Shown: one piece after another, positions 53,370 to 59,254 of the stretch | Layout of the letters: every line of letters begins with the position of its first letter | Numbering within the stretch: the stretch's first letter is position 1 | Assembly: GCA_904501925.1 (NCBI GenBank) | Contig: CAJGCO010000009.1 | Coordinates: 1 to 59,254 of the forward strand | DNA length: 59,254 nucleotides | Source: an uncultured Alphaproteobacteria bacterium | GTDB lineage: Bacteria; Pseudomonadota; Alphaproteobacteria; RF32; CAG-239 | Direction: 5' to 3' | Translations under genes and position numbers: made by a program | The notes under the pieces: model-generated | The model's input: only the letters and a program-made list of their open reading frames with translations | The model's database searches: none | Told to the model about the DNA's origin: nothing

Positions 53370-54407
53370 ATGCCTTTAGTTTCTATGCGTCAGATTTTAG
53401 ATCATGCTGCTGAGAACAATTATGGTGTTCCAGCTTTTAATATTAACGATATGGAGCAAATTATTGCTGTTTGTGAAGCAGCTAAAGAAGTTAACGCTCC
53501 TGTTATTATCCAAACATCAACAGGTGCTAGAAAATTTGCTGGCGATCCAATGATTCGTCATATGATTGCTGCTGTTATTGAAATGTACCCAGAATTACCA
53601 ATTTGTTTACACCAAGACCATGGTTCTTCTGTAGATGTATGTCAATCTGCTTTGGTTAACGGATATTCATCTGTGATGATGGATGGTTCTTTGGAAGCTG
53701 ATGGTAAAACTCCTTCTTCTTTTGAATATAATGTTAAAGTTACTAAAGAAGTTGTTGCAAGAGCTCATGCTGTTGGCGCTTCTGTTGAAGGTGAATTAGG
53801 TGTTATCGGTAGTTTGGAAACAGGTAAAGGCGATAAAGAAGATGGACACGGTGCTGAAGGTGTTATTGATAAAAAACGTTTAGTTACTGACCCTGATGAA
53901 GCAGAACGTTTTGTTGCTGAAACAAACATTGATGCTTTAGCTGTTGCTGTTGGTACATCTCATGGTGCTTATAAGTTTACTCGTAAACCTACTGGTGATA
54001 TCTTGGCAATTGATGTGATTGAAAAAATCCATGCAAAATTACCTAATACACACATGGTTATGCATGGTTCTTCTTCTGTTCCTCAAGAACTTCAAGACAT
54101 TATCAATGCTTATGGTGGTGCTATTCCTCAAACATTTGGTGTACCTGTTGAAGAAATCGTTCGTGGTATTAAGTCTGGTGTTAGAAAAGTTAACGTTGAT
54201 ACAGACTGCAGAATGGCTATTACTGGTGCTATCAGAAAAATATTTGCAGAGAATCCAAAAGAATTTGATCCTCGTAAATATTTAAAACCTGCTATTGAAG
54301 AAATGAAAAAGGTTTGTATTGACCGTTATATTGCTTTTGGTGCAGCTGGTCAAGCAGATAAAATTAAGCCTATTCCATTATCTGTTATGGCTAAAAGATA
54401 CGCTTAA
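53370..54407 (+). CDS. fba: Class II fructose-bisphosphate aldolase
   Basis: A 345-residue zinc aldolase of glycolysis and gluconeogenesis. LHQDHGSS carries the catalytic Asp and first zinc His; VEGELGVIGSLETG, GTSHGAYKF and MHGSSSVP complete the metal and phosphate sites, with NVDTDCRMA near the C-terminus. Two adjacent ATG codons exist (53367 and 53370); the second has the better distance from AAGGAG. Monocistronic, with its own promoter and terminator. Confidence 0.94.
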   Translation: MPLVSMRQILDHAAENNYGVPAFNINDMEQIIAVCEAAKEVNAPVIIQTSTGARKFAGDPMIRHMIAAVIEMYPELPICLHQDHGSSVDVCQSALVNGYSSVMMDGSLEADGKTPSSFEYNVKVTKEVVARAHAVGASVEGELGVIGSLETGKGDKEDGHGAEGVIDKKRLVTDPDEAERFVAETNIDALAVAVGTSHGAYKFTRKPTGDILAIDVIEKIHAKLPNTHMVMHGSSSVPQELQDIINAYGGAIPQTFGVPVEEIVRGIKSGVRKVNVDTDCRMAITGAIRKIFAENPKEFDPRKYLKPAIEEMKKVCIDRYIAFGAAGQADKIKPIPLSVMAKRYA

Positions 54408-54430
54408 TTTTGTTTAAGATGTTAAACATA

Positions 54431-54457
54431 AAGGCTCTAGAAAACTAGAGCCTTTTT
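54431..54457. terminator. Terminator between fba and the ABC gene
   Basis: AAGGCTCTAG pairs with CTAGAGCCTT around AAAA, with T6 rightward. It can also end the leftward ABC transcript. Confidence 0.85.
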
Positions 54458-54465
54458 TAGAATGA

Positions 54466-56406
54466 TTAAGCTATTTTAGAGAATAGCTCATTTTTACTTA
54501 TGATATCTTGCTTGGTTAGGCTTGCCTTTAAGAATGGAGATGTTTCTATTAAATCAAGTGGAGAGCCATCGCTTTCTATTTGACCATTTTTAATTATTAT
54601 TACTCTATCAGCTAGAGCTATTTCTGTTGGATTGTGTGTTACAAGTAACATTGTTTTATTTTTCGCTTTTTCTTTTAGTGTTTTCATAACCTTAAAACTC
54701 AATACCTGATCTAGTCCTGTGGTTGGCTCATCTAGTATCATTATAGGCCTATCGGTTAAAAAGATGCGAGCAAGGGCTAAACGTTGACGTTGACCACCAG
54801 ATAACGCTCGTCCATCTTGTCCAATCTTGTGGTATAGACCATCTTTTAGATTAGAAATATCTTCTGTCAAACCTGCAGAATCTAGAGCTTTATTTAGTTC
54901 CTCATCTGTTGCAGTTTCTTTGAAGTACTTTAAGTTATAGAGTAATGTTTGGTCAAAGAAATGAACATTTTGGTCAATAAACGCTATTTGTTTATTTATT
55001 GTTTCATCTGTAAGTGAAGTTATATTTTTTGTGCCTAATTTTATTGTACCTGATGTTAAATCATAGTCATGGCGAATAAGACTCATTAAGGTTGTTTTAC
55101 CCTCTCCTGATGTACCAGCTATTACCGTTATTTCACCTGGATTAATTATGGTTGAAATACCTTTTATAACATCATTTCCTCGCTCTATTTTTTCGTTTTC
55201 TGAACCCAAAGTTGTTACATCTTTGATTTTTGGATAGGAAAAACGAATGTTATTTAGGTAAATTTGATTATCTTTTGGGGTTAGTTTTACTTTACCTGTT
55301 TTATGTTCTATAGCTTGAGGGGTTTGTAATAATTTATTTGCATCTACATAATTGTTTCTTGCTTCAATAATATTTATATATGTATAGGCATAATTTCTAA
55401 ACCTCATTCTTACATTGTTTGTTGCTGTAGCAATTAAAGCAAAACGACCAATATCTCCGGTTTTAATTATATCATAAATTGCAAAAACACAAACTATTGA
55501 TGAAAAAATTATATCAAAAATTATTCTAAAAAAACTTTCATTCATGTATTTCATATAAAATTCTTTTACAAGTACTTTAAATAACTTGTTATTACGATTT
55601 AAAATCATATTATACTCTCGTTTTTGAGATAAGGCATCTTGAATAAGTGGAGAATTTTGCAAAATATCTCTATTTATTTTATCTGTATGAGTTCTAATTA
55701 TTCGATTTTTTTGCATTACTACTCTTTTTATTGTTTGCATATATGTGGAAATTTCTATACACAATACGGAAATAAATAAAAATAATACTACAAATTTTAT
55801 AGAAATTAGAAATAAACTGCATAGTGATATTAATGTAATAATAGATTCTCTACTCATTTCCATTGCACTTCTTAATGAATTGGATATAGCTGTATTTAAT
55901 CGTGATGAAATTGATGATAATGTTGCGGGATTATTTATTGTAAAAAAAGCCCTAGGTTTATTTACTATATCTATGTAATTCTTTGCTGTGTTTATCTGAT
56001 GAATTGCCTCATCTAATTTTTGAGCATTATAAAATATTTTGGCTATGAAAATTTCTCCCAAAATATCTCTTATTTTATATATACCATAAAATAGTATAAA
56101 AATTAATACTGCATTTTTGCTGCCTTTTGCAATCTCTGGTAAAGAATTATATACAAGCATAGATGTTATAGGAATTAAACCTTCTGCAATAGCAGAAAAT
56201 AAGTTTGATATCACATATCTATGAAAAATTGATTTACATTGGGGCATCATTTCTTTGTATGATTTTATAGCCAATGAAAAAGGTGATATTTCTTTATTTG
56301 GTGATTTTATATTTATTCTTTTTATAAAATTATAAAGTCTTATAATTCTTTCTTTTTCAAAAGAGAAAAAACTTTGATGTTTTGAAGATGAATTAAATTT
56401 TGTCAT
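54466..56406 (-). CDS. ABC transporter, fused membrane and ATPase domains
   Basis: A 646-residue half-exporter of the type with an N-terminal six-helix membrane domain (about 50-360) and a C-terminal ATPase. Walker A is GTSGEGKTT, the signature is LSGGQRQRLALARIF, and Walker B is IMILDEPTTGLD; D-loop and H-loop (LLVTHNPTEI) are present, so it should be active. The N-terminal 45 residues are soluble and basic. Substrate unknown. The frame starts with TTG at 56439, but AAGGAAGGA lies before the ATG at 56406. Encoded alone, leftward. Confidence 0.85.
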   Translation of the reverse strand: MTKFNSSSKHQSFFSFEKERIIRLYNFIKRINIKSPNKEISPFSLAIKSYKEMMPQCKSIFHRYVISNLFSAIAEGLIPITSMLVYNSLPEIAKGSKNAVLIFILFYGIYKIRDILGEIFIAKIFYNAQKLDEAIHQINTAKNYIDIVNKPRAFFTINNPATLSSISSRLNTAISNSLRSAMEMSRESIITLISLCSLFLISIKFVVLFLFISVLCIEISTYMQTIKRVVMQKNRIIRTHTDKINRDILQNSPLIQDALSQKREYNMILNRNNKLFKVLVKEFYMKYMNESFFRIIFDIIFSSIVCVFAIYDIIKTGDIGRFALIATATNNVRMRFRNYAYTYINIIEARNNYVDANKLLQTPQAIEHKTGKVKLTPKDNQIYLNNIRFSYPKIKDVTTLGSENEKIERGNDVIKGISTIINPGEITVIAGTSGEGKTTLMSLIRHDYDLTSGTIKLGTKNITSLTDETINKQIAFIDQNVHFFDQTLLYNLKYFKETATDEELNKALDSAGLTEDISNLKDGLYHKIGQDGRALSGGQRQRLALARIFLTDRPIMILDEPTTGLDQVLSFKVMKTLKEKAKNKTMLLVTHNPTEIALADRVIIIKNGQIESDGSPLDLIETSPFLKASLTKQDIISKNELFSKIA

Positions 56407-56562
56407 AAACAGTCCTTCCTTAAATTGACGTTTCAACAAACATAAATGATAAGAAATTATTTAATATCAAACTGAGCTCTTTTAACAAAACTCCGACGTA
56501 CTTGTATCTATCTGCTTGATATTATGCAATATTTATTTTTATATTTTCGTCTAAAAGTTTGC

Positions 56563-56590
56563 TTGACTTTTAAGATTGGTACTTTATAAT
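56563..56590 (+). promoter_or_regulatory. Strong rightward promoter with a terminator just after it
   Basis: TTGACT (56563-56568), a 16-base spacer and a perfect TATAAT (56585-56590). The expected start (about 56597) is only some 10 bases before the hairpin at 56606-56621. No rightward gene follows for over 2 kb. Confidence 0.55.
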
Positions 56591-56605
56591 AGTGATATAA
56601 AGAGA

Positions 56606-56627
56606 GGGGAGTTACTTCCCCTTTTTT
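56606..56627. terminator. Terminator of the GNAT gene, also facing the rightward promoter
   Basis: GGGGA (56606-56610) pairs with TCCCC (56617-56621). Rightward it is followed by T6; leftward, after the GNAT stop, by TCTCTTT. Short but G+C-rich stem. Confidence 0.6.
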
Positions 56628-57102
56628 ATTTTAAGATTTTTCTTAAATTTCTTTTTATTTCTTCATAGCCAAGTTTTTGGTATAAATTAAAAGCTTTATT
56701 GTTAAACATAAAAACATCTAAATCCATTGCATATATACCACGACCAACAAGGTATTCTTCTGCTTTTTGGATTAACAGTGTTGCAATACCTTGTCTTTGG
56801 TATTCCTCTTTAACGCCTAGACTTCCAATGTAGCCAAACTCATCATACACAAAACTTTCTTTAGGATGGTCTTGTAAAAACAAAACTAAATATCCTATTG
56901 CTTCTTGTTTATTTTTAGCAATAAAAACCTCTGACCATTCGCTTTTTATAGCATTTTCTAAAAAAGATTTTTGGGTATCTTGCTTTGATTGTTTGAAATA
57001 ATTTGGAAGTTTTGTTTCGTGCAACTTACCTATCATTTGATATATTTGTGCAATATCATCAACATCATTTAGGGTGGCTATTTTGATTTCTATATTACTC
57101 AT
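56626..57102 (-). CDS. GNAT family N-acetyltransferase
   Basis: A 158-residue acetyltransferase. The acetyl-CoA loop is in LGVKEEYQRQGIATLLIQ (R/Q-x-x-G-x-A), and the C-terminal part has DLDVFMFNNKAFNLYQKLGYEE, both typical of Rim-like GNATs. The acceptor is unknown. AGGAGT stands before the ATG. It follows the pseudo-subtilase by 50 bases containing a hairpin, so shared transcription is possible. Confidence 0.85.
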   Translation of the reverse strand: MSNIEIKIATLNDVDDIAQIYQMIGKLHETKLPNYFKQSKQDTQKSFLENAIKSEWSEVFIAKNKQEAIGYLVLFLQDHPKESFVYDEFGYIGSLGVKEEYQRQGIATLLIQKAEEYLVGRGIYAMDLDVFMFNNKAFNLYQKLGYEEIKRNLRKILK

Positions 57103-57122
57103 TTTTACTCCTTTATCGGGTC

Positions 57123-57144
57123 GGGGAGGGAAACCTCCCCTTTT
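57123..57144 (+). terminator. Hairpin between the pseudo-subtilase and GNAT genes
   Basis: GGGGAGG pairs with CCTCCCC around GAAA. The T-run (TTTTATTT) is on the rightward side only, so for the leftward genes it is a hairpin without a tail, perhaps an mRNA stability element or partial attenuator. Confidence 0.5.
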
Positions 57145-57153
57145 ATTTGTGCG

Positions 57154-58557
57154 TTATTTTAAGCTTTCTATTAGGCGGACTGGATTGATGATTGTGCCAA
57201 CGCCTTCTCTAAAATCACCTGTTTTTATCCCTAGCTTAAAAAACTCATATGGGGTTATAGTTTCTTTTACGCTTTTTGCTAGTAGGTAAAGGCCAACAGG
57301 ATAAGTTCCTGTATGGCTACTCGCTTTATGATCAAAAGCATATCCATCCATTTTTACATCTAAAGCAACAGTTTTAGCTCCACTTGGAAAAAATAAAAGT
57401 TTAACAGCATGTTCTATTGCTGACTTAACAAAATTTTGGTCTGTTATTTCATAATCATTGGGATTATCAATATCTCCACCGACTCTGCAAAAAATTCTTG
57501 CAGAATTAAATTTATCGGTATTATCATAATGATTATAAAATTCTTTTTCTGTATATATCTTTAAATTTTTCAACTCTTTTAGAGCTTGTTGACAATCGTC
57601 AAAACCTTCTTTACCTTGATCGTTTTCATTTGACAAACTTCTTCCTATAAAAACAATATCAATACCAGATTTGCCATCGTCTTTTAATTTTTTGTGAAGT
57701 TCGCAAATTTTTTGAATAGCTATAGCATAATTACTATAAACACACTCTCTGGTATTTACAGCATAAAAATAGGCTTCAGATAAAGGGGCTATACCACAAC
57801 TCTTACCAATCAACAATGATACTATGCGACCATCAGCTCCTCCACCATAATCTGTTGGATTAAAACCAATTTCTTCATATCCTTTTAATGAGTTATGATA
57901 TTCTATATGGTTAAACAATCGACTACCTCCAATAATAGCAATACAACTTCCTTGTCCTTTTATGCCTTGCTTGTGAAGAGTTCTGATACCTAACCCCGGA
58001 TTTTTGCGTATTTCTAAAAACTCTCTTGGATTAAACCCAACAGGGAGCATTGATTTATCTTCTGGCCACTTAGTATCTTCTGAATAACGAATCTTTAATG
58101 GATCCACACCCGATAAATCATACTCTGAAATATCTAAATGTTCAAAAGATAAATATTCAGTCCAATCTCCTTGATTACTTATTGAACCACGATAAAAAGC
58201 TTTTTTCTTTGCATCATATTCTAATTGATAGTCTTCTGGTTTATGTAGTGGATATATATTTTGTTCATATCCGGTTGTAATGTGTCCACCATGCCATAAT
58301 TTGAATGGATTTTTAAGGGTTTTATTTTTTGCTACAATTAAGCTTTCAGCTAATTTATGAGGCTCTTGTTTAATTAAATCGTTCCAACTATCAAAACCAT
58401 ATTCTTTTGCTATAATGTGTTGAGTATTCATTAATGATATGTCCTCTTTGCTTTCAAAATATTTTTTGCAAAGAGCTACTGTTGCTGGATCTTTTTGTTT
58501 GAAACGTTTTAAAAGAGATTTAGACTCTATTTGAAAGTATTCAATATACTTCGTCAT
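57154..58557 (-). CDS. Catalytically dead subtilase-fold protein with N-terminal EYGFxSW domain
   Basis: A 467-residue soluble protein. Residues 13-63 (SLLKRFKQKDPATVALC, then IIAKEYGFDSWNDL) match the small helical domain seen in front of ankyrin and other modules in Proteobacteria. From about 190 the sequence follows the S8 peptidase fold: LHKQGIKGQGSCIAIIGGS, DGRIVSLLIGKSCGIAP, SSHTGTYPVGLYLLAKS and a typical FREGVGTIINPVRLIE ending. At the three catalytic places, however, it has Gly (usual Asp), Asp (usual His) and Tyr419 (usual Ser). It should bind, not cut. Strong ribosome site AGAAAGGA; a coupled upstream ORF overlaps the start. Confidence 0.65.
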   Translation of the reverse strand: MTKYIEYFQIESKSLLKRFKQKDPATVALCKKYFESKEDISLMNTQHIIAKEYGFDSWNDLIKQEPHKLAESLIVAKNKTLKNPFKLWHGGHITTGYEQNIYPLHKPEDYQLEYDAKKKAFYRGSISNQGDWTEYLSFEHLDISEYDLSGVDPLKIRYSEDTKWPEDKSMLPVGFNPREFLEIRKNPGLGIRTLHKQGIKGQGSCIAIIGGSRLFNHIEYHNSLKGYEEIGFNPTDYGGGADGRIVSLLIGKSCGIAPLSEAYFYAVNTRECVYSNYAIAIQKICELHKKLKDDGKSGIDIVFIGRSLSNENDQGKEGFDDCQQALKELKNLKIYTEKEFYNHYDNTDKFNSARIFCRVGGDIDNPNDYEITDQNFVKSAIEHAVKLLFFPSGAKTVALDVKMDGYAFDHKASSHTGTYPVGLYLLAKSVKETITPYEFFKLGIKTGDFREGVGTIINPVRLIESLK

Positions 58558-58610
58558 AATATATTCCTTTCTAAATAACTTACCTTAACGCCTGCCCGAC
58601 TTGCATTCAT
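58554..58610 (-). CDS. Leader ORF, 18 aa, coupled to the pseudo-subtilase
   Basis: The frame MNASRAGVKVSYLERNIL runs from 58610 and its TGA overlaps the ATG of the main gene (ATGA). The main gene's ribosome site lies within it, so translation of the leader would open or occupy that site. Its own ribosome site is weak. The start lies at the foot of an 8-bp inverted repeat. Confidence 0.3.
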   Translation of the reverse strand: MNASRAGVKVSYLERNIL

Positions 58611-58617
58611 AAGTTAT
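58575..58617 (-). promoter_or_regulatory. Hairpin in the leader
   Basis: ATAACTTA arms (58575-58582 and 58610-58617) enclose a G+C-rich loop. A second possible stem, GGCAA/TTGCC with an inner CGG/CCG, lies further upstream in the same leader. Together they look like a regulatory 5' UTR; no known riboswitch was recognised. Confidence 0.4.
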
Positions 58618-58644
58618 CTGTAAAGAAATCTATGTAAAAAACTT

Positions 58645-58695
58645 TTATGGCAATGAACAACTTTGGCGGACACACCGAGCGCTTGCCTCACTCAT
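58645..58695 (-). CDS. Possible leader peptide, 16 aa
   Basis: The frame MSEASARCVRQSCSLP begins within a base or two of the expected transcription start, so it would be leaderless. Its G+C-rich codons (GCG, CGG, CGC) are unlike the surrounding AT-rich DNA. It may instead be part of a structured RNA. Confidence 0.2.
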   Translation of the reverse strand: MSEASARCVRQSCSLP

Positions 58696-58702
58696 AGTAA
58701 GT

Positions 58703-58731
58703 TTTGTAATATAAAAAATCATTTTTGTCAA
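58703..58731 (-). promoter_or_regulatory. Promoter of the pseudo-subtilase gene
   Basis: On the minus strand, TTGACA (58726-58731), a 17-base spacer and TACAAA (58703-58708). The leader is about 140 bases long. Confidence 0.55.
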
Positions 58732-58848
58732 TAAATTTATTTTAAGCAAGATTTTATGATGTTTTAGATTCATTGCTGGTTGAGGGAGAGCAAAAATGAA
58801 TTTACATTTATTAGTGAATAAAAATTTAACGAAAATTTTTGGAATCTA

Positions 58849-58877
58849 TTGACATTAGTGTCAATAGTGAGTATGAA
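58849..58877 (+). promoter_or_regulatory. Promoter with overlapping palindromic operator
   Basis: TTGACA (58849-58854), a 17-base spacer and TATGAA (58872-58877). The -35 is the left arm of the palindrome TTGACATTAGTGTCAA (58849-58864), a natural place for a dimeric repressor to block RNA polymerase. The regulator is not in the window. Confidence 0.5.
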
Positions 58878-58922
58878 TTATATTAGTGTGGAAGATTGGG
58901 TTTGAAATTCCACATAGTTTGG

Positions 58923-58951
58923 CTCTTTACCTGACAGGAAAGAGTTTTTTT
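58923..58951 (+). terminator. Leader terminator 1
   Basis: CTCTTT-A-CCTG pairs with CAGG-A-AAAGAG-type arms (58923-58933 with 58935-58944), followed by T7. A further hairpin TGTGGAA/TTCCACA lies just upstream at 58887-58914. Confidence 0.75.
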
Positions 58952-58967
58952 GTTTTTAAATTTAACC

Positions 58968-59004
58968 AAAGAGTTATGACCTAAAGGTTGTAGCTCTTTT
59001 TTTT
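58968..59004 (+). terminator. Leader terminator 2
   Basis: AAAGAGTTA (58968-58976) pairs with TAGCTCTTT (58991-58999, one G-U), with an inner ACC/GGT, followed by T. It lies 19 bases before the ATG at 59023. Its arms carry the same AAAGAG/CTCTTT hexamers as terminator 1. Confidence 0.7.
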
Positions 59005-59022
59005 ATATGAAAGGAAATAAAA

Positions 59023-59254
59023 ATGTTACATTCTTTAAGTATTATGGACTTGGTGAGTGATAGTAAACTTGCAACAAAAAAAGAGAACAAGAAGAAACTT
59101 CACAAACTTTTAGATAAGTATGGAAGTGTGGAAGAAATTGAGCGAAATGGAAATTTAAGAGATGGGTTTGAGCTTGATTTTGCAAGGATTGATGGAGCTT
59201 TAGAAGAAGTGTTAGAAGAAAGACAGTTAGGTTATAGAGAGCCAAAGTCTTATA
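59023..59254 (+). CDS. Partial CDS at the right edge (first 77 codons)
   Basis: Open from the ATG at 59023 (AAAGGA 7 bases upstream) to the window end, truncated by it. The visible part is charged and helical (ATKKENKKKLHKLLDKYGS, VEEIERNGN, ALEEVLEERQLGYREPKSY). The stretch KYGSVEEI recalls helix-hairpin-helix DNA-binding turns, but that is a weak hint. Not recognised. Expression would require reading through or avoiding two terminators in the leader. Confidence 0.55.
   Translation, partial: MLHSLSIMDLVSDSKLATKKENKKKLHKLLDKYGSVEEIERNGNLRDGFELDFARIDGALEEVLEERQLGYREPKSY

Noticed and set aside
1..59254. CRISPR array or insertion sequence
   Set aside because: No evenly spaced direct repeats of 24-40 bases and no transposase or integrase reading frame were seen; the only clear repeats are the duplicated unit at 4.6-6.2 kb and terminator hairpins.

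Overview
This is an AT-rich window (mostly about one-third G+C by eye). It looks like the chromosome of a Gram-negative, probably uncultured, alphaproteobacterium with a reduced to moderate genome. The evidence is the block pyrH-frr-uppS-cdsA-rseP-bamA-lpxD-fabZ, the SecDF-YajC operon, LemA/HtpX, the GatCAB amidotransferase, SufT/SufE, and a tRNA-Gly(GCC) of alphaproteobacterial type. A tiny Lys-rich protein in front of murA also fits. The outer membrane is documented by BamA, TolC, LpxD and an NlpD-like lipoprotein. The genus cannot be read from the sequence; AT-rich gut Alphaproteobacteria are a reasonable guess only.

Layout. 1-6.2 kb is a low-density accessory stretch: an Hsp70-like protein, an orphan PilT/GspE-type ATPase, an unknown protein, a leftward promoter-to-terminator unit without a clear gene, and two paralogous small membrane proteins beside an intact tRNA-Gly and a tRNA-Gly remnant. 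6.4-20.6 kb holds murA, a MoxR/DUF58/glycosyltransferase operon, a UvrD/PcrA helicase with a NUDIX gene, GtrA, gatCAB and three unknown genes. 20.7-26.2 kb holds yajC-secD-secF, the NlpD-like gene and a lone sufB. 26.3-28.0 kb carries two orphan genes of different style, at least one clearly G+C-richer. 28.1-32.3 kb is plsY-dprA-topA. 32.5-45.2 kb is one long rightward block: translation/isoprenoid/phospholipid/outer-membrane genes, then sufS-sufT-sufE, then a diverged sucCD-like pair and comF. 45.2-54.4 kb holds tolC, glgP, a TerB-like gene, tRNA-Ser, lemA-htpX and fba. 54.5 kb to the end is accessory again: an ABC exporter, a GNAT, a catalytically dead subtilase-fold protein with a structured leader, and a truncated gene behind two tandem terminators.

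How the genes work together. MurA, LpxD, FabZ, UppS, CdsA, PlsY, BamA, RseP, SecDF-YajC and the NlpD-like protein cover envelope precursors, phospholipids, protein export and division. GatCAB supplies amidated aminoacyl-tRNA. SufB and SufS/T/E belong to Fe-S assembly but are split over two loci here. Promoters visible by eye are sigma70-like, with TTGACA, TTGCAA or TTGCTT at -35. Several of them lie on the first codons of over-extended TTG-start reading frames, so those starts were moved downstream.

The points most worth a second look are: (1) a SucC/SucD-like pair whose alpha subunit lacks the phosphohistidine; (2) a subtilisin-fold protein missing all three catalytic residues, with a leader carrying a translationally coupled upstream ORF; (3) two tandem terminators with interchangeable arms before the last gene; (4) a duplicated small-gene/tRNA-Gly unit with one decayed tRNA; (5) several promoter-to-terminator units that encode no obvious protein.
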